In this document: in pieces, positions 8,785 through 16,628 of the stretch
Position numbering within the stretch: position 1 is the first letter of the stretch
Layout of the letters: the number at the start of each line of letters is the position of its first letter
Origin: Brucella pseudintermedia
GTDB taxonomy: Bacteria; Pseudomonadota; Alphaproteobacteria; Rhizobiales; Rhizobiaceae
Length of the DNA stretch: 64,000 bases
NCBI RefSeq assembly: GCF_042697365.1
Contig: NZ_CP137605.1
Strand: one strand, 5' to 3'
The notes under the pieces: generated by a model
Told to the model about the DNA's origin: nothing
Database searches by the model: none
The model's input: the letters and a program-made list of their open reading frames with translations, nothing else
Position numbers and translations under genes: made by a program

Positions 8785-10272
8785 TCAGACCGACTCGGCT
8801 TGCGAATGTGAAATGCTATCGACGTGCGGGAATACATCCGCTGTCATGGGGGCGAGAACATCAATTACCAGTCCGCCTGGTGCGAAGTCGATGTCGCATT
8901 TTGCCTTCAATTCGCCTGCGAGAACGGAATAGAGCAGCCGCTGGCCAAACCCGCGACGCGCGGGACGTTTGACCGCGGGTCCGCCGCTTTCGATCCAGCG
9001 CATATGAAGTTTCTGTTCGCCCTGTCTTTGAACGACATCCCAATCGAATTGGACCGTGCCGTTTTCGTTGGAGAGGGCGCCGTATTTCACCGCGTTAGTT
9101 GCGAGTTCATAGAGGCCTAGTGAAAGAGAAACCGTCACACGGTCGCTCACCACAAGGGCCGGACCACGGGTGCGAATTCTATGGCCGAACGTGCTGTTAA
9201 AAGGGGCGAGGGCGGTCTCGCAGATCTGACTGATCGTGGTACCCGTCCAGTCTTCCCTCAGCAGCATGTCGTGGGCCTGGCTAAGCGCCCGCAGCCGCTC
9301 GCTGAACAATTCGTTTGCGGTCTGCGGATCGGTGGCATTTCGCAAGGTCTGATTGGCGATGGATTGCACCATCGCCATCGAATTCTTGAAGCGATGCGAA
9401 ATTTCGCGTGTCACCAGTGCCTTGTCCGCTTCGGCTTTCTTGCGCTCGGTGACATCAATGACGATGCCCAGAAGCGTCGGCGACTTGCCCGTCAGCGCCT
9501 TGGCGCGGGTTTCTACCCAGCGCACCTGATCCAGCCTGTTTGTGATGCGATATTCCATCCGGAAAGACTTGCCGGTTGCGAAAGATTCCTGCGACCGCTG
9601 GATCAGTGAAATCCGGTCTTCTAGCACCACCATCTCGATGATCTTGTCGTAGTTGACCGGTTCATCCGGGGTCAGACCGAAAATACGCCTGTATTCCGAC
9701 GAACAGCTGATTTCGCCGGTATGATAATCCCGTGTCCAGAAGCCAACATTCGCCGCTTCAATAATATATTGCAGCTGATCGTGGCTGCGCTGCTTTTCAA
9801 GCGAAAGCGTTTCGCGTTCTTTTTCCAGCTCAACCAGCCTGCCGAGCTCAAGCGTCACGTCGAGTTGTGATGAAACGAAATGATGAAGTTCGCCTGTTTC
9901 GGTTTTGACGGGGGAAATATGAAGGCGATTCCAGAATGGTTCGCCTGATTTCTTGTAATTGAGAATATCGATATCAATTGACCGCTGGGCTTCTATCGCC
10001 GCCCGGATCACCTCGACATGTTTCGGGTCAGTGCCGATGCCTTGCAGGAAGCGGCAATTCTTCCCAATGATTTCATCGGCCTCATAGCCGGTCAGATTCT
10101 GAAAGGCCTTGTTGGCAAAGACGATTGGGTTATCGGGCAGGCGTGGATTGGTGATGAGCATCGGCATGGGCGTCAGTTGAACTGCCGCCGTGAAAGGATC
10201 GGCTTCCCGGGAGAAAGATGTTCCCCAAATTTTTACGGACGGCCCTGCTTTTGTTGCCAATGCAAACCCCAC
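8785..10272 (-). CDS. Blue-light-activated LOV histidine kinase (HWE family)
   Basis: A 495-residue soluble sensor kinase, orthologous by recollection to Brucella LOV-HK, which links blue light to general stress signalling and virulence. Residues 25-145 are a LOV domain with Cys73 in GKNCRFLQG, the flavin-adduct cysteine. A second PAS domain (about 165-275, ending in the PAC-like GIVIDVTERKKAE) precedes an HWE/HisKA_2 kinase domain with the phospho-acceptor His293 in EISHRFKNSMAM, an N box (LYELATNAVKYGAL) and a G box (RRGFGQRLL). No receiver gene is adjacent. Start ATG 10272 is plausible; the first 20 residues are variable. Confidence 0.93.
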   Translation of the reverse strand: MGFALATKAGPSVKIWGTSFSREADPFTAAVQLTPMPMLITNPRLPDNPIVFANKAFQNLTGYEADEIIGKNCRFLQGIGTDPKHVEVIRAAIEAQRSIDIDILNYKKSGEPFWNRLHISPVKTETGELHHFVSSQLDVTLELGRLVELEKERETLSLEKQRSHDQLQYIIEAANVGFWTRDYHTGEISCSSEYRRIFGLTPDEPVNYDKIIEMVVLEDRISLIQRSQESFATGKSFRMEYRITNRLDQVRWVETRAKALTGKSPTLLGIVIDVTERKKAEADKALVTREISHRFKNSMAMVQSIANQTLRNATDPQTANELFSERLRALSQAHDMLLREDWTGTTISQICETALAPFNSTFGHRIRTRGPALVVSDRVTVSLSLGLYELATNAVKYGALSNENGTVQFDWDVVQRQGEQKLHMRWIESGGPAVKRPARRGFGQRLLYSVLAGELKAKCDIDFAPGGLVIDVLAPMTADVFPHVDSISHSQAESV

Positions 10273-10509
10273 TCGCTGAAAACGCTTACAAGCAGCCCTA
10301 CTTCACGCAAGTTATCCGATTGTCTTGCAATTTGCTAACGAAAATAATGGAATAGCGAGAACCAATCATCGTCTTCTTCGTTAAAAGCCTCATAAAACCA
10401 TGCCATGTTGCGAGGATAAAATTGGGAGATGGCATATTTTCCGGCAATATTCAGCGAGCATTCATAAACAGACGGCAATGATGGCATCATTGAAATGGAG
10501 AAGCACAGG

Positions 10510-11022
10510 ATGAACACCTTCAAAAAGATGATGGTTGGCCTTGTCGGTGCGAGCTTTCTGATCGGCGCGGTAGTCCCGGTCTCGGCTGCGCCCGTCATGC
10601 CTGCTGCGCCTGCGGCGAGCAACGAGAATGTTCAGCAGGTTCGGGATGACCGCTGGCGTGGCGGGCCGCGACATGGACATTGGGGCGGATACCGACCGGG
10701 GCCTCGTCCGGGTTGGCACGGGCGTCCTTATCGTCCGGGCCCGGGTTACTGGAACGGCCATCGTGGTTATCGCTATTACCGCCACGGCTATCGCCGGCAT
10801 AATGACGGCTGGTGGTATCCGCTCGCAGCATTCGGCGCGGGTGCGATCATTGGCGGTGCGATTGCCGCTCCGCCGCCTCAGCCGGTCTATCGCGCACCGG
10901 CTTACGGTTACAGCAATGCACACATCCAATGGTGCTATAACCGTTATCGGTCATACAGGGCCTCGGATAATACTTTTCAGCCGTATAACGGCCCTCGACA
11001 GCAGTGTTATTCGCCATACTGA
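10510..11022 (+). CDS. BA14K family protein
   Basis: A 170-residue exported protein. A signal peptide (MNTFKKMMVGLVGASFLIGA, then VVPVSA) is followed by a Gly/Arg/His/Tyr-rich mature region, one hydrophobic stretch (AAFGAGAIIGGAIA) and the BA14K C-terminal signature HIQWCYNRYRSYRASDNTF with a second Cys in RQQCYSPY. The family includes a Brucella immunoreactive, lectin-like surface protein. ATG 10510 is chosen because GGAG lies 9 nt upstream; the frame is open to an ATG at 10495 without a good site. It is divergent from the LOV kinase gene. Confidence 0.9.
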   Translation: MNTFKKMMVGLVGASFLIGAVVPVSAAPVMPAAPAASNENVQQVRDDRWRGGPRHGHWGGYRPGPRPGWHGRPYRPGPGYWNGHRGYRYYRHGYRRHNDGWWYPLAAFGAGAIIGGAIAAPPPQPVYRAPAYGYSNAHIQWCYNRYRSYRASDNTFQPYNGPRQQCYSPY

Positions 11023-11048
11023 TCGTTTAAACCTGCTGAACACAATGA

Positions 11049-11076
11049 AGCCGCTCCTCAGGGGCGGCTTTGTTTT
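11049..11076 (+). terminator. Rho-independent terminator after BA14K gene
   Basis: A stem, AGCCGCTCC (11049-11057) with GGGGCGGCT (11061-11069), has a 3-nt loop, one T-G pair and a T-rich tail (TTGTTTTG). Confidence 0.8.
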
Positions 11077-11208
11077 GTGGACTAGGTCTATCATCTCACC
11101 ACCAGTAATTGTCATTCACGGAAGTGCACCCTAAAAGGCGGTCGGGGCAAGTTCCGGCAGCAAAGGCTTTCGTTTCCCCTGTTACAACCGAGCGCCAAAG
11201 GAGACGGG

Positions 11209-12126
11209 ATGCGCGAGATTTTACCCAAAGCATTAGCCGGTGTAATTGTACTCGGCATATTGAGCGTAGTACTTGGCTCCTGGTATACAGTTGACGAAGG
11301 TGAGCGTGGCGTTGTTTTGCGCTACGGTGCTGTTTCCGGCGTTGCGCAGCCCGGCCTCGGTTTCAAAATTCCGGTGATCGACTCGATCGTGCGAATATCG
11401 GTGCAATCCAAAGCTGCAATTTATAACAGCATGGAAGCCTATAGCCGCGACCAGCAGCCAGCCACGATGAACCTGTCGGTCAACTATCGCATTCCGCCGG
11501 ACCGCGTGGAAGAGGTCTACGCGACCTATGGCGGCGAAGAGGGGTTGTTGTCCCGTCTTGTGGAGCGGCGCGTTTTCGAAGAAAGCAAGACTGTATTCGG
11601 CAAATTTAACGCCGTCGAGGCCATTCAGGAGCGAAGCCGTCTCAATCAGGAGATCGCGCAGGCGATCCAGAACAGTGTGCGTGGTCCGGTGATCATCGAT
11701 ACGGTGCAGATCGAGAATATTGATTTTTCGGACTCCTATGAGCAGTCCATCGAACAGCGCATGTTGGCTGAAGTTGAAGTGCAGCGTCTCCGTCAGAATG
11801 CAGAGCGGGAAAAGGTGCAGGCTGAAATTACCGTAACGCAGGCAAAAGCGCAGGCAGATGCTCGCCGCGCCGAAGCGGAGGCCCAAGCGGATGCCGTTCG
11901 TCTCCAGGCAGAGGCCGAGGCTGACGCGATAAGGCTGAAGGGCGAGGCGGAAGCAACAGCGATCAAGGCGCGTGGCGATGCACTTCGCGATAATCCGGGT
12001 CTTGTTGCGTTGACGCAGGCCGAGAAGTGGGACGGGCAACTGCCGACCACCATGCTGCCGAACGGGGCAATTCCGATGCTGAACTTGAACAGTTCCCCGA
12101 CGCCGCAGAAATCGCCTGATTACTGA
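11209..12126 (+). CDS. SPFH/prohibitin-like membrane protein
   Basis: A 305-residue protein with one N-terminal membrane anchor (about residues 7-25) and an SPFH/PHB domain (about 27-190; VDEGERGVVLRYGAV is the usual entry). A long Ala/Glu/Arg coiled coil (about 190-270, AEAEADAIRLKGEAEA-like repeats) and a Pro-rich tail follow. Such proteins form membrane microdomain scaffolds or modulate proteases such as FtsH (HflC/HflK). No HflK partner or NfeD gene is next to it. AAAGGAG lies 6 nt before the ATG. The specific role is unknown. Confidence 0.88.
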   Translation: MREILPKALAGVIVLGILSVVLGSWYTVDEGERGVVLRYGAVSGVAQPGLGFKIPVIDSIVRISVQSKAAIYNSMEAYSRDQQPATMNLSVNYRIPPDRVEEVYATYGGEEGLLSRLVERRVFEESKTVFGKFNAVEAIQERSRLNQEIAQAIQNSVRGPVIIDTVQIENIDFSDSYEQSIEQRMLAEVEVQRLRQNAEREKVQAEITVTQAKAQADARRAEAEAQADAVRLQAEAEADAIRLKGEAEATAIKARGDALRDNPGLVALTQAEKWDGQLPTTMLPNGAIPMLNLNSSPTPQKSPDY

Positions 12127-12146
12127 TCGGAGAATAAAGGACAGCG

Positions 12147-12177
12147 CGGCCTGCTCGTCCGGTTTGAGGGCAGGCCG
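12147..12177 (+). terminator. Possible terminator hairpin between convergent genes
   Basis: A perfect 8-bp stem, CGGCCTGC (12147-12154) with GCAGGCCG (12170-12177), and a 15-nt loop lies between the convergent SPFH and hydrolase genes. There is no clear T tract, so it may act weakly or in another way. Confidence 0.4.
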
Positions 12178-12206
12178 GGCTCACACACTCTTGGCTCGAA
12201 AATGCT

Positions 12207-13901
12207 CTAGCCGCCGCGCTGTTCATAGCCCTCGACGTTCGCCCTATCCATTTTCTGGCGCAGATACTGCTTGAGCCTAGCGATATTGTCCGGCTTCCAG
12301 CCGGTTACGTCTGTAACCTGCAGCCATGCGTCGACATAGTGCTCGGGAGCATACACATGCCCGTAACCTATCGGCGTGGTTGTTCCAAAGGCCATATCAA
12401 GGGCGAGTTGAAGCATGGTTACGACAGGATACCATCGCAAGTCCGGTGACACGTCGGGGCCGCGCGGTGCGTGCATCCAGTCGGGCTGACGGTAGAAGGA
12501 CAGTGTGTCGAAGAAAGTTACCGGGTCACTGGCATATTGCAGATAAACCACCCGCATTGGGCCCCAACGTGTTCCATTTCCGGGGGCTTCGCCATTCTGA
12601 TTCATGAAACGCGCAAAGGAGCCGTCCCGGAATACGGGCAACCATTCCGGCGTACCGGTATTTCTTCGCCTCGTCATGGCTTTCCAGTCGCGGCTCGAGA
12701 AAGGAGGACCGCTCCATAGGGCGCCGTTGATCGGATCATCGAGCATTTCGAAAAGCTCTGACGAAATTTCCGAGTTCATGGCACCGAGGCTCAAGCCATA
12801 GAGATACAGGCGAGGGCGCCGCTCACGCGGCAGGCTTTTCCAATAATTGTAGACGGCGATGAACAGCGCCCGCGACGCTTCCGCTCCATATTCGGGCTGA
12901 AAGAGCAACGACAAAGGGCTGGAAAGATAAGAATACTGCACGGCGACACTGGCCACATCCCCATGATGCAGAAATTCAAGCCCGTCAATTGCAGCAGGGT
13001 CAACCCATCCCGTGCCGGTGGGCGTAATGACGACCAGTACCGACCGGTCAAAGCCGTGTTGCCGTTTCAGTTCTTCCAATGCAAGCGCAGCGCGTTGTTC
13101 CGGCGTTTCGGCGACTTGCAGGCCCGCATAGACCCGTATGGGGTCGATTGCCTTTTCTCCCGTCACTGCCGTGATGTCGGCAGCTGCAGGGCCGGAGGAG
13201 ACAAATTCACGTCCGGCTCGCCCCAGCTCGTTCCAGTGCAGAAGCGACGCAGCGCTGCCTGTTTTGTTTGCTGCCGTCGGTTGGGGGCGGTCCGGCTCGA
13301 TCAGAGCGTCATATTCGCGAAATGAACGGTCCAGAACCTTGAAAGCTGACTGGATGAGCAGCCCGTTGGCAATCGTCCAGACAAGCACGACCGTAATCGT
13401 GACGCCAAGAACGTTGGCTACTCGGCGAGGCATGACGAGATGCACTTTCTCGGAGACGAAACGCCCAAGCCGGATGAGAAGGCGGACCAGCACCAACAGA
13501 ACGAGGAATGTCAGTACGGCCAAAGCTGACACGCTCGTCGGATAGGCACTTGGCACCGGCTCCATGTTCATGCCAGCACGAACTGAATTCTGCCAGCTCG
13601 CGGCAAAATAAAGCGCCACGACAGCCACTGCGAAACAGATGATACCGACGGCAAGATTGGCTTGGCTGCGCAGGCGGTCTTTGGGTTCCGGCAATTCGAG
13701 ATAATGCCAAAGCCAGCGCCACAGCACGCCAATGCCATAACCTGCTCCGAACGCAACGCCGCCGAGAATGCCCTGCATGACATAGGTGCGCGGAACGAGA
13801 CTGGGCGTGAGCGCAGCAGCAAAAAACAAGGTGCCCAGTGCTATGCCCACGCCGGATAAGGAGCACCGAAAATGGAAAAATGCCTTGGTGGCCAGAGACA
13901 T
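12207..13901 (-). CDS. Membrane-anchored alpha/beta-hydrolase-like protein
   Basis: A 564-residue protein. The N-terminal third (about residues 15-190) has four to five hydrophobic segments, starting with LGTLFFAAALTPSLVPR, typical of the Abhydrolase_9 N-terminal domain. The C-terminal two thirds is the hydrolase-like domain with the nucleophile elbow GLSLG (Ser371). The catalytic part is probably outside the inner membrane or in the cytoplasm; lipid or ester substrates are possible. It is convergent with the SPFH gene. The family is known, but its reaction is not established. Confidence 0.85.
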   Translation of the reverse strand: MSLATKAFFHFRCSLSGVGIALGTLFFAAALTPSLVPRTYVMQGILGGVAFGAGYGIGVLWRWLWHYLELPEPKDRLRSQANLAVGIICFAVAVVALYFAASWQNSVRAGMNMEPVPSAYPTSVSALAVLTFLVLLVLVRLLIRLGRFVSEKVHLVMPRRVANVLGVTITVVLVWTIANGLLIQSAFKVLDRSFREYDALIEPDRPQPTAANKTGSAASLLHWNELGRAGREFVSSGPAAADITAVTGEKAIDPIRVYAGLQVAETPEQRAALALEELKRQHGFDRSVLVVITPTGTGWVDPAAIDGLEFLHHGDVASVAVQYSYLSSPLSLLFQPEYGAEASRALFIAVYNYWKSLPRERRPRLYLYGLSLGAMNSEISSELFEMLDDPINGALWSGPPFSSRDWKAMTRRRNTGTPEWLPVFRDGSFARFMNQNGEAPGNGTRWGPMRVVYLQYASDPVTFFDTLSFYRQPDWMHAPRGPDVSPDLRWYPVVTMLQLALDMAFGTTTPIGYGHVYAPEHYVDAWLQVTDVTGWKPDNIARLKQYLRQKMDRANVEGYEQRGG

Positions 13902-13916
13902 GAAATACCGTGCCGT

Positions 13917-14017
13917 TAGAGCATTTCCAGCAAAAATGTGAGACGGTTCTGAGTCTGGAAATGCGAGAAAATGGATTGAGCGGTTCCAACGATTCCGTAA
14001 AGCAGGAACCGCTCTAG
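13917..14017. repeat. Bipartite palindromic intergenic repeat
   Basis: A 101-bp element bounded by TAGAGC and GCTCTA. It holds two hairpins with perfect 10-bp stems: GCATTTCCAG (13921-13930) with CTGGAAATGC (13955-13964), and GAGCGGTTCC (13978-13987) with GGAACCGCTC (14005-14014). From memory, very similar GCATTTCCAGC-starting elements are dispersed in Brucella and other Rhizobiales. Only one copy is seen here. Confidence 0.6.
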
Positions 14018-14445
14018 TTCATTCTGACGAAGCGAGGTTCTGGACCTGTTAACGAAGATGGCGTGAGACAATCCGGCAGGATACATCTCGCCCCTTGCTC
14101 CTCTGCAGCAGCTCGTGTCATCCCGGACGCCGTTTCCATCAAATTGATTGGTCCTGACCCTAGCCGTAGTATGTCCGTGCAGCAAGGTCCCGACCGGAGG
14201 CTGGGCAATCTTGTTTCTATCGCCATATGGCGCAGAATCACTGTTCCGTTAAGGCTTGGGAAGTGTCCCGAAGCGCATGGAAATGACCTATTGCGGGCAT
14301 CTGGAAGCCTTTGTGTGACACGGACTATCTCCAACCTGTTATTTTTTTGAATTTATGTTGGAGAAACGTGATTTTATGGTGTTGACCAATCCGCAAGCCG
14401 CCCTTATGTTCCGCCGCACTTCCGGGGGCGATTTGCTCCACCAGG
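14018..14445. other. Intergenic region upstream of tRNA-Lys
   Basis: About 430 bases without a credible gene; open frames on both strands lack ribosome sites and recognisable sequence. It should contain the tRNA-Lys promoter near 14380-14440. Confidence 0.5.
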
Positions 14446-14521
14446 GAGCGCGTAGCTCAGCCGGTAGAGCAACTGACTTTTAATCAGTAGGTCTTGGGTT
14501 CGAACCCCAACGCGCTCACCA
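14446..14521 (+). tRNA. tRNA-Lys (anticodon TTT)
   Basis: A complete 76-nt cloverleaf with encoded CCA. The acceptor arm is GAGCGCG/CGCGCTC, the D stem GCTC/GAGC, and the anticodon stem ACTGA/TCAGT with loop CTTTTAA (anticodon TTT). The T arm is TTGGG-TTCGAAC-CCCAA. It lies at the junction between chromosomal genes and the prophage early operon, as expected for an integration site. Confidence 0.97.
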
Positions 14522-14667
14522 AAAACCTACAACAATATCAAATGTTTATGACTGATGCGGCTTGATTGACCATGTGCCGTAGATGTTCAGGAATTTCCAA
14601 GAAAATCAGGCAATTTCAGGATTGCGCGGGGAATCGACGGCACATGATTTGACACATGGCACACGGT
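14500..14667. other. Candidate prophage left attachment region
   Basis: The 3' part of tRNA-Lys and the following 146 noncoding bases. An inverted pair, CATGTGCCGT (14571-14580) and ACGGCACATG (14637-14646), could be recombinase or Xis binding sites. Placement is inferred from the tRNA, the host-to-phage change and the excisionase-like gene next door. No integrase gene and no second core copy are in the window. Confidence 0.35.
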
Positions 14668-14907
14668 TTACGCTGCGTGCTCTGCCTCCAAGCCTTCCAT
14701 CCATTTTTTGAGACTGGACCTGCGAGCAGCGACTGTACCGCCAAGTTTGAAGCTCGGCATAATTTTATCGTAGACCAGCCGATAAGCTTGGCGCCTGGTG
14801 ACGCCAAGATACTTTGCGATTGGCTCGACGCCCATTAACAGGTCTGCTTCGTTGTCGTTTTCGTGGTGCATATTGATTCCCTCATTTTTTGATTTATTCA
14901 TCCTCAC
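14668..14907 (-). CDS. Excisionase-like helix-turn-helix protein
   Basis: A protein of up to 79 residues with a MerR/AlpA-type helix-turn-helix: LLMGVEPIAKYLGVTRRQAYRLV followed by a wing (MPSFKLGGTVAARRSSLKKWME, cut across the fold). This is the layout of phage Xis/recombination directionality factors. GTG 14907 overlaps the previous stop (GTGA); ATG 14901 and ATG 14871 (with GAGGG upstream) are alternatives. It is the last gene of the leftward early operon and lies next to the presumed attachment site, which supports a role in excision. A regulatory HTH protein is the alternative. Confidence 0.75.
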   Translation of the reverse strand: MRMNKSKNEGINMHHENDNEADLLMGVEPIAKYLGVTRRQAYRLVYDKIMPSFKLGGTVAARRSSLKKWMEGLEAEHAA

Positions 14908-15200
14908 TCCCTTTCCCGCAGTGCGGCGCGGCCTGCTTCGGCTAGCTTAACTGTCGTCGGGTCCACTGCGTAGAACCATGGCCCAACACCACCGCACCAT
15001 ATATTTCCGAGCGCGCAGTTGATGGCGTCTTTGAATTTTTCGTTGGTGGATTTTCCGTCGATGACGAAAGGTGTTGCCCAGCCAATCGGTCCCCATTGCC
15101 ACCAACCCCCACCTTCTGGAGACCAATAGATGGCGACGGTTTCGGCGGCGTGCTTCCCATCCGCGACATCGCCAACAATTATATATTCATTCTCGGCCAT
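14904..15200 (-). CDS. Hypothetical phage early protein
   Basis: A 98-residue Trp- and Gly-rich protein (SPEGGGWWQWGPIGWATPFV). I do not recognise a family. It starts one base after the preceding gene's stop and overlaps the HTH gene by 4 nt, so it is translated as part of the leftward operon. No membrane segment or metal site is evident. Confidence 0.65.
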   Translation of the reverse strand: MAENEYIIVGDVADGKHAAETVAIYWSPEGGGWWQWGPIGWATPFVIDGKSTNEKFKDAINCALGNIWCGGVGPWFYAVDPTTVKLAEAGRAALRERE

Positions 15201-15410
15201 CTACTCACCGCCTTTCAGGGCTTGGCGACCTGCCCATTTGTCGAGCCTGTCGAGCCGCTCACGCATTTCATCGGTGAAGCGGGCAACAGCAGCAACATCT
15301 GCTTCTTCGTTCAATCGCTCGGGAAGCGTCAAAGCATCGCCAGCCCATGCGGCTGCGTTCTTGGCGATGAACGCACATTGCATTGAGAATTGTGAGGTCG
15401 TCAGCTTCAT
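15201..15410 (-). CDS. Hypothetical phage early protein
   Basis: A 69-residue, mostly helical protein with a charged C-terminal half (RFTDEMRERLDRLDKWAGRQ, probably a short coiled coil). There is no recognised family. It overlaps the upstream gene by 4 nt within the leftward operon. Confidence 0.65.
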   Translation of the reverse strand: MKLTTSQFSMQCAFIAKNAAAWAGDALTLPERLNEEADVAAVARFTDEMRERLDRLDKWAGRQALKGGE

Positions 15411-15604
15411 TCGCTTTCCTCCGCCAGAACTTGGCGACCCGGAGCCAGTTCATTCAGGCTCTCGTCCCAACACTCGAATGAGCATGTCCACAGCCCACCC
15501 GCTGACTGTGCGCCGAATTTATCGCCGCCGTCCTCGACTTCTCGTGTGTCAATGATCCTGCCGCACATGCAGCAATTGGCTATATCGGAGAGCTTCAGCT
15601 TCAT
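15407..15604 (-). CDS. Hypothetical small Cys-containing phage protein
   Basis: A 65-residue protein with CCMCGRIID near the N-terminus and WTCSFECWDE in the middle; two Cys pairs suggest a zinc ribbon or treble-clef-like knuckle. It overlaps genes on both sides by 4 nt. The function is unknown; small zinc proteins are common among phage early inhibitors of host processes. Confidence 0.65.
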   Translation of the reverse strand: MKLKLSDIANCCMCGRIIDTREVEDGGDKFGAQSAGGLWTCSFECWDESLNELAPGRQVLAEESE

Positions 15605-15846
15605 TCGCTCTGCTCCCCAAGTGCGGATGCGGCGAGGGTGGCGAGGATAGCCATGTCTGGCCTTTCACATGTTGGATTGTGCCACCATTTTCTGGCGACA
15701 TCTGCCGAGGCTTCTAAAACTACGTCAACAGCGGCTTTGGCTGTTGGAGACCAGTCGATGATGATTTCATCGTCCGTCATCGTTTCGATGGGCGGGTTTT
15801 CGATGATCGCTTTGGCGACCAGTGCGATGAGTTCCTTACTCGGCAT
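15601..15846 (-). CDS. Hypothetical phage early protein
   Basis: An 81-residue acidic protein (MTDDEIIIDWSPTAKAAVDVVLEA) without a recognised domain. It overlaps the upstream short gene by 11 nt and the downstream gene by 4 nt. It belongs to the leftward operon. Confidence 0.6.
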   Translation of the reverse strand: MPSKELIALVAKAIIENPPIETMTDDEIIIDWSPTAKAAVDVVLEASADVARKWWHNPTCERPDMAILATLAASALGEQSE

Positions 15847-16012
15847 GGCTGGCCTCCTGATCCATCTGCATCACTCTCGACGCCTGCAAAAGCTTCAGCT
15901 TCGTATGATCCGCATCATTGAGAACCGGGACGGCGACGAACAGAATACCCGCCTTGGTCAAGTCCTGCGCGATGCTCATAGCTTCACGTATCTGCGCAAC
16001 TTTGCTGGTCAC
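15836..16012 (-). CDS. Small hypothetical phage protein (58 aa)
   Basis: A 58-residue frame from GTG 16012, preceded by a full AAAGGAGG ribosome site, beginning MTSKVAQIREAM and ending QMDQEASHAE. It overlaps the preceding stop by 4 nt (GTGA) and the next gene by 11 nt, exactly filling the gap in the otherwise continuous operon. It is amphipathic with VLNDADHTKLKLLQ. The function is unknown. Confidence 0.65.
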   Translation of the reverse strand: MTSKVAQIREAMSIAQDLTKAGILFVAVPVLNDADHTKLKLLQASRVMQMDQEASHAE

Positions 16013-16434
16013 TTGCTGGCCTCCTTTGCGCGCAAGAGGGCGATCAGAAGGGCGATGGCGGGATTTGCGGCTTTGCCATCAGCGCACGCTGCTTCGTCTG
16101 CCCTGTCGCAGTTTGAAGGGTCGTATTTGTGAACATAAGCCCAACCATTCGGGAAAAGTTCTGTTCTCCCAACTCGCCACTTCCACCCCGGCAACACCCT
16201 CTCAGCCAGCGCGATAGCGGCGTCCACAGAAGCGGTGTAAAGCGCAGCATGGGGCATGTCGTCGCCGCTGACTTGTTCTTTTCGTTTGCCTTTTTCTTTG
16301 AAGATGACCTGCGTTTCGTGCATCAGTGCGTAGTGATCGACATACGCAACGCCGTGCACTTCACACCAGATGCGCGCATCCACTTCCCTGTCAGGCGCGA
16401 CTAGCTTGGAGAGACGGGTAATGAGGTCGGTCAT
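16009..16434 (-). CDS. Hypothetical phage early protein
   Basis: A 141-residue protein starting at ATG 16434 (MTDLITRLSKLVAPDREVDA), chosen because GGAGG lies 8 nt upstream; the longer frame has no site. The central part contains ASVDAAIALAERVLPGWKWRVG, a segment I recall from other rhizobial phage early proteins of unknown role. It overlaps both neighbours by 4 nt. Confidence 0.7.
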   Translation of the reverse strand: MTDLITRLSKLVAPDREVDARIWCEVHGVAYVDHYALMHETQVIFKEKGKRKEQVSGDDMPHAALYTASVDAAIALAERVLPGWKWRVGRTELFPNGWAYVHKYDPSNCDRADEAACADGKAANPAIALLIALLRAKEASK

Positions 16435-16628
16435 GATTGATCCTCCAAAGGTGCCGTGGTCCACGAATGCCGGATGAAGACATCTACGGCGAAATCCTCG
16501 CCACACGATTGGCATGTCCAAGCATCGGTATCCTCAGAATACAGACCGTAATTATCGTCATGAGCAGCGTTCATATGCTCGCAATGAGGGCATATGGCCC
16601 CGACAGTGCTGTAGTTATCAAAGCTCAT
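16431..16628 (-). CDS. Small zinc-ribbon phage protein
   Basis: A 65-residue protein with two Cys pairs, Cys13/Cys16 (ICPHCEHMN) and Cys39/Cys42 (TCQSCGEDF), spaced as in zinc ribbons. It could bind nucleic acid or a host protein. There are 4-nt overlaps on both sides in the leftward operon. Confidence 0.7.
   Translation of the reverse strand: MSFDNYSTVGAICPHCEHMNAAHDDNYGLYSEDTDAWTCQSCGEDFAVDVFIRHSWTTAPLEDQS

Noticed and set aside
11233..12039. A 268-codon open frame antisense to the SPFH gene
   Set aside because: It is explained by the Ala/Glu/Arg repeats of the coiled coil read on the other strand.
14014..14350. Overlapping open frames on both strands before tRNA-Lys
   Set aside because: They have no ribosome sites, no motifs and no operon context.
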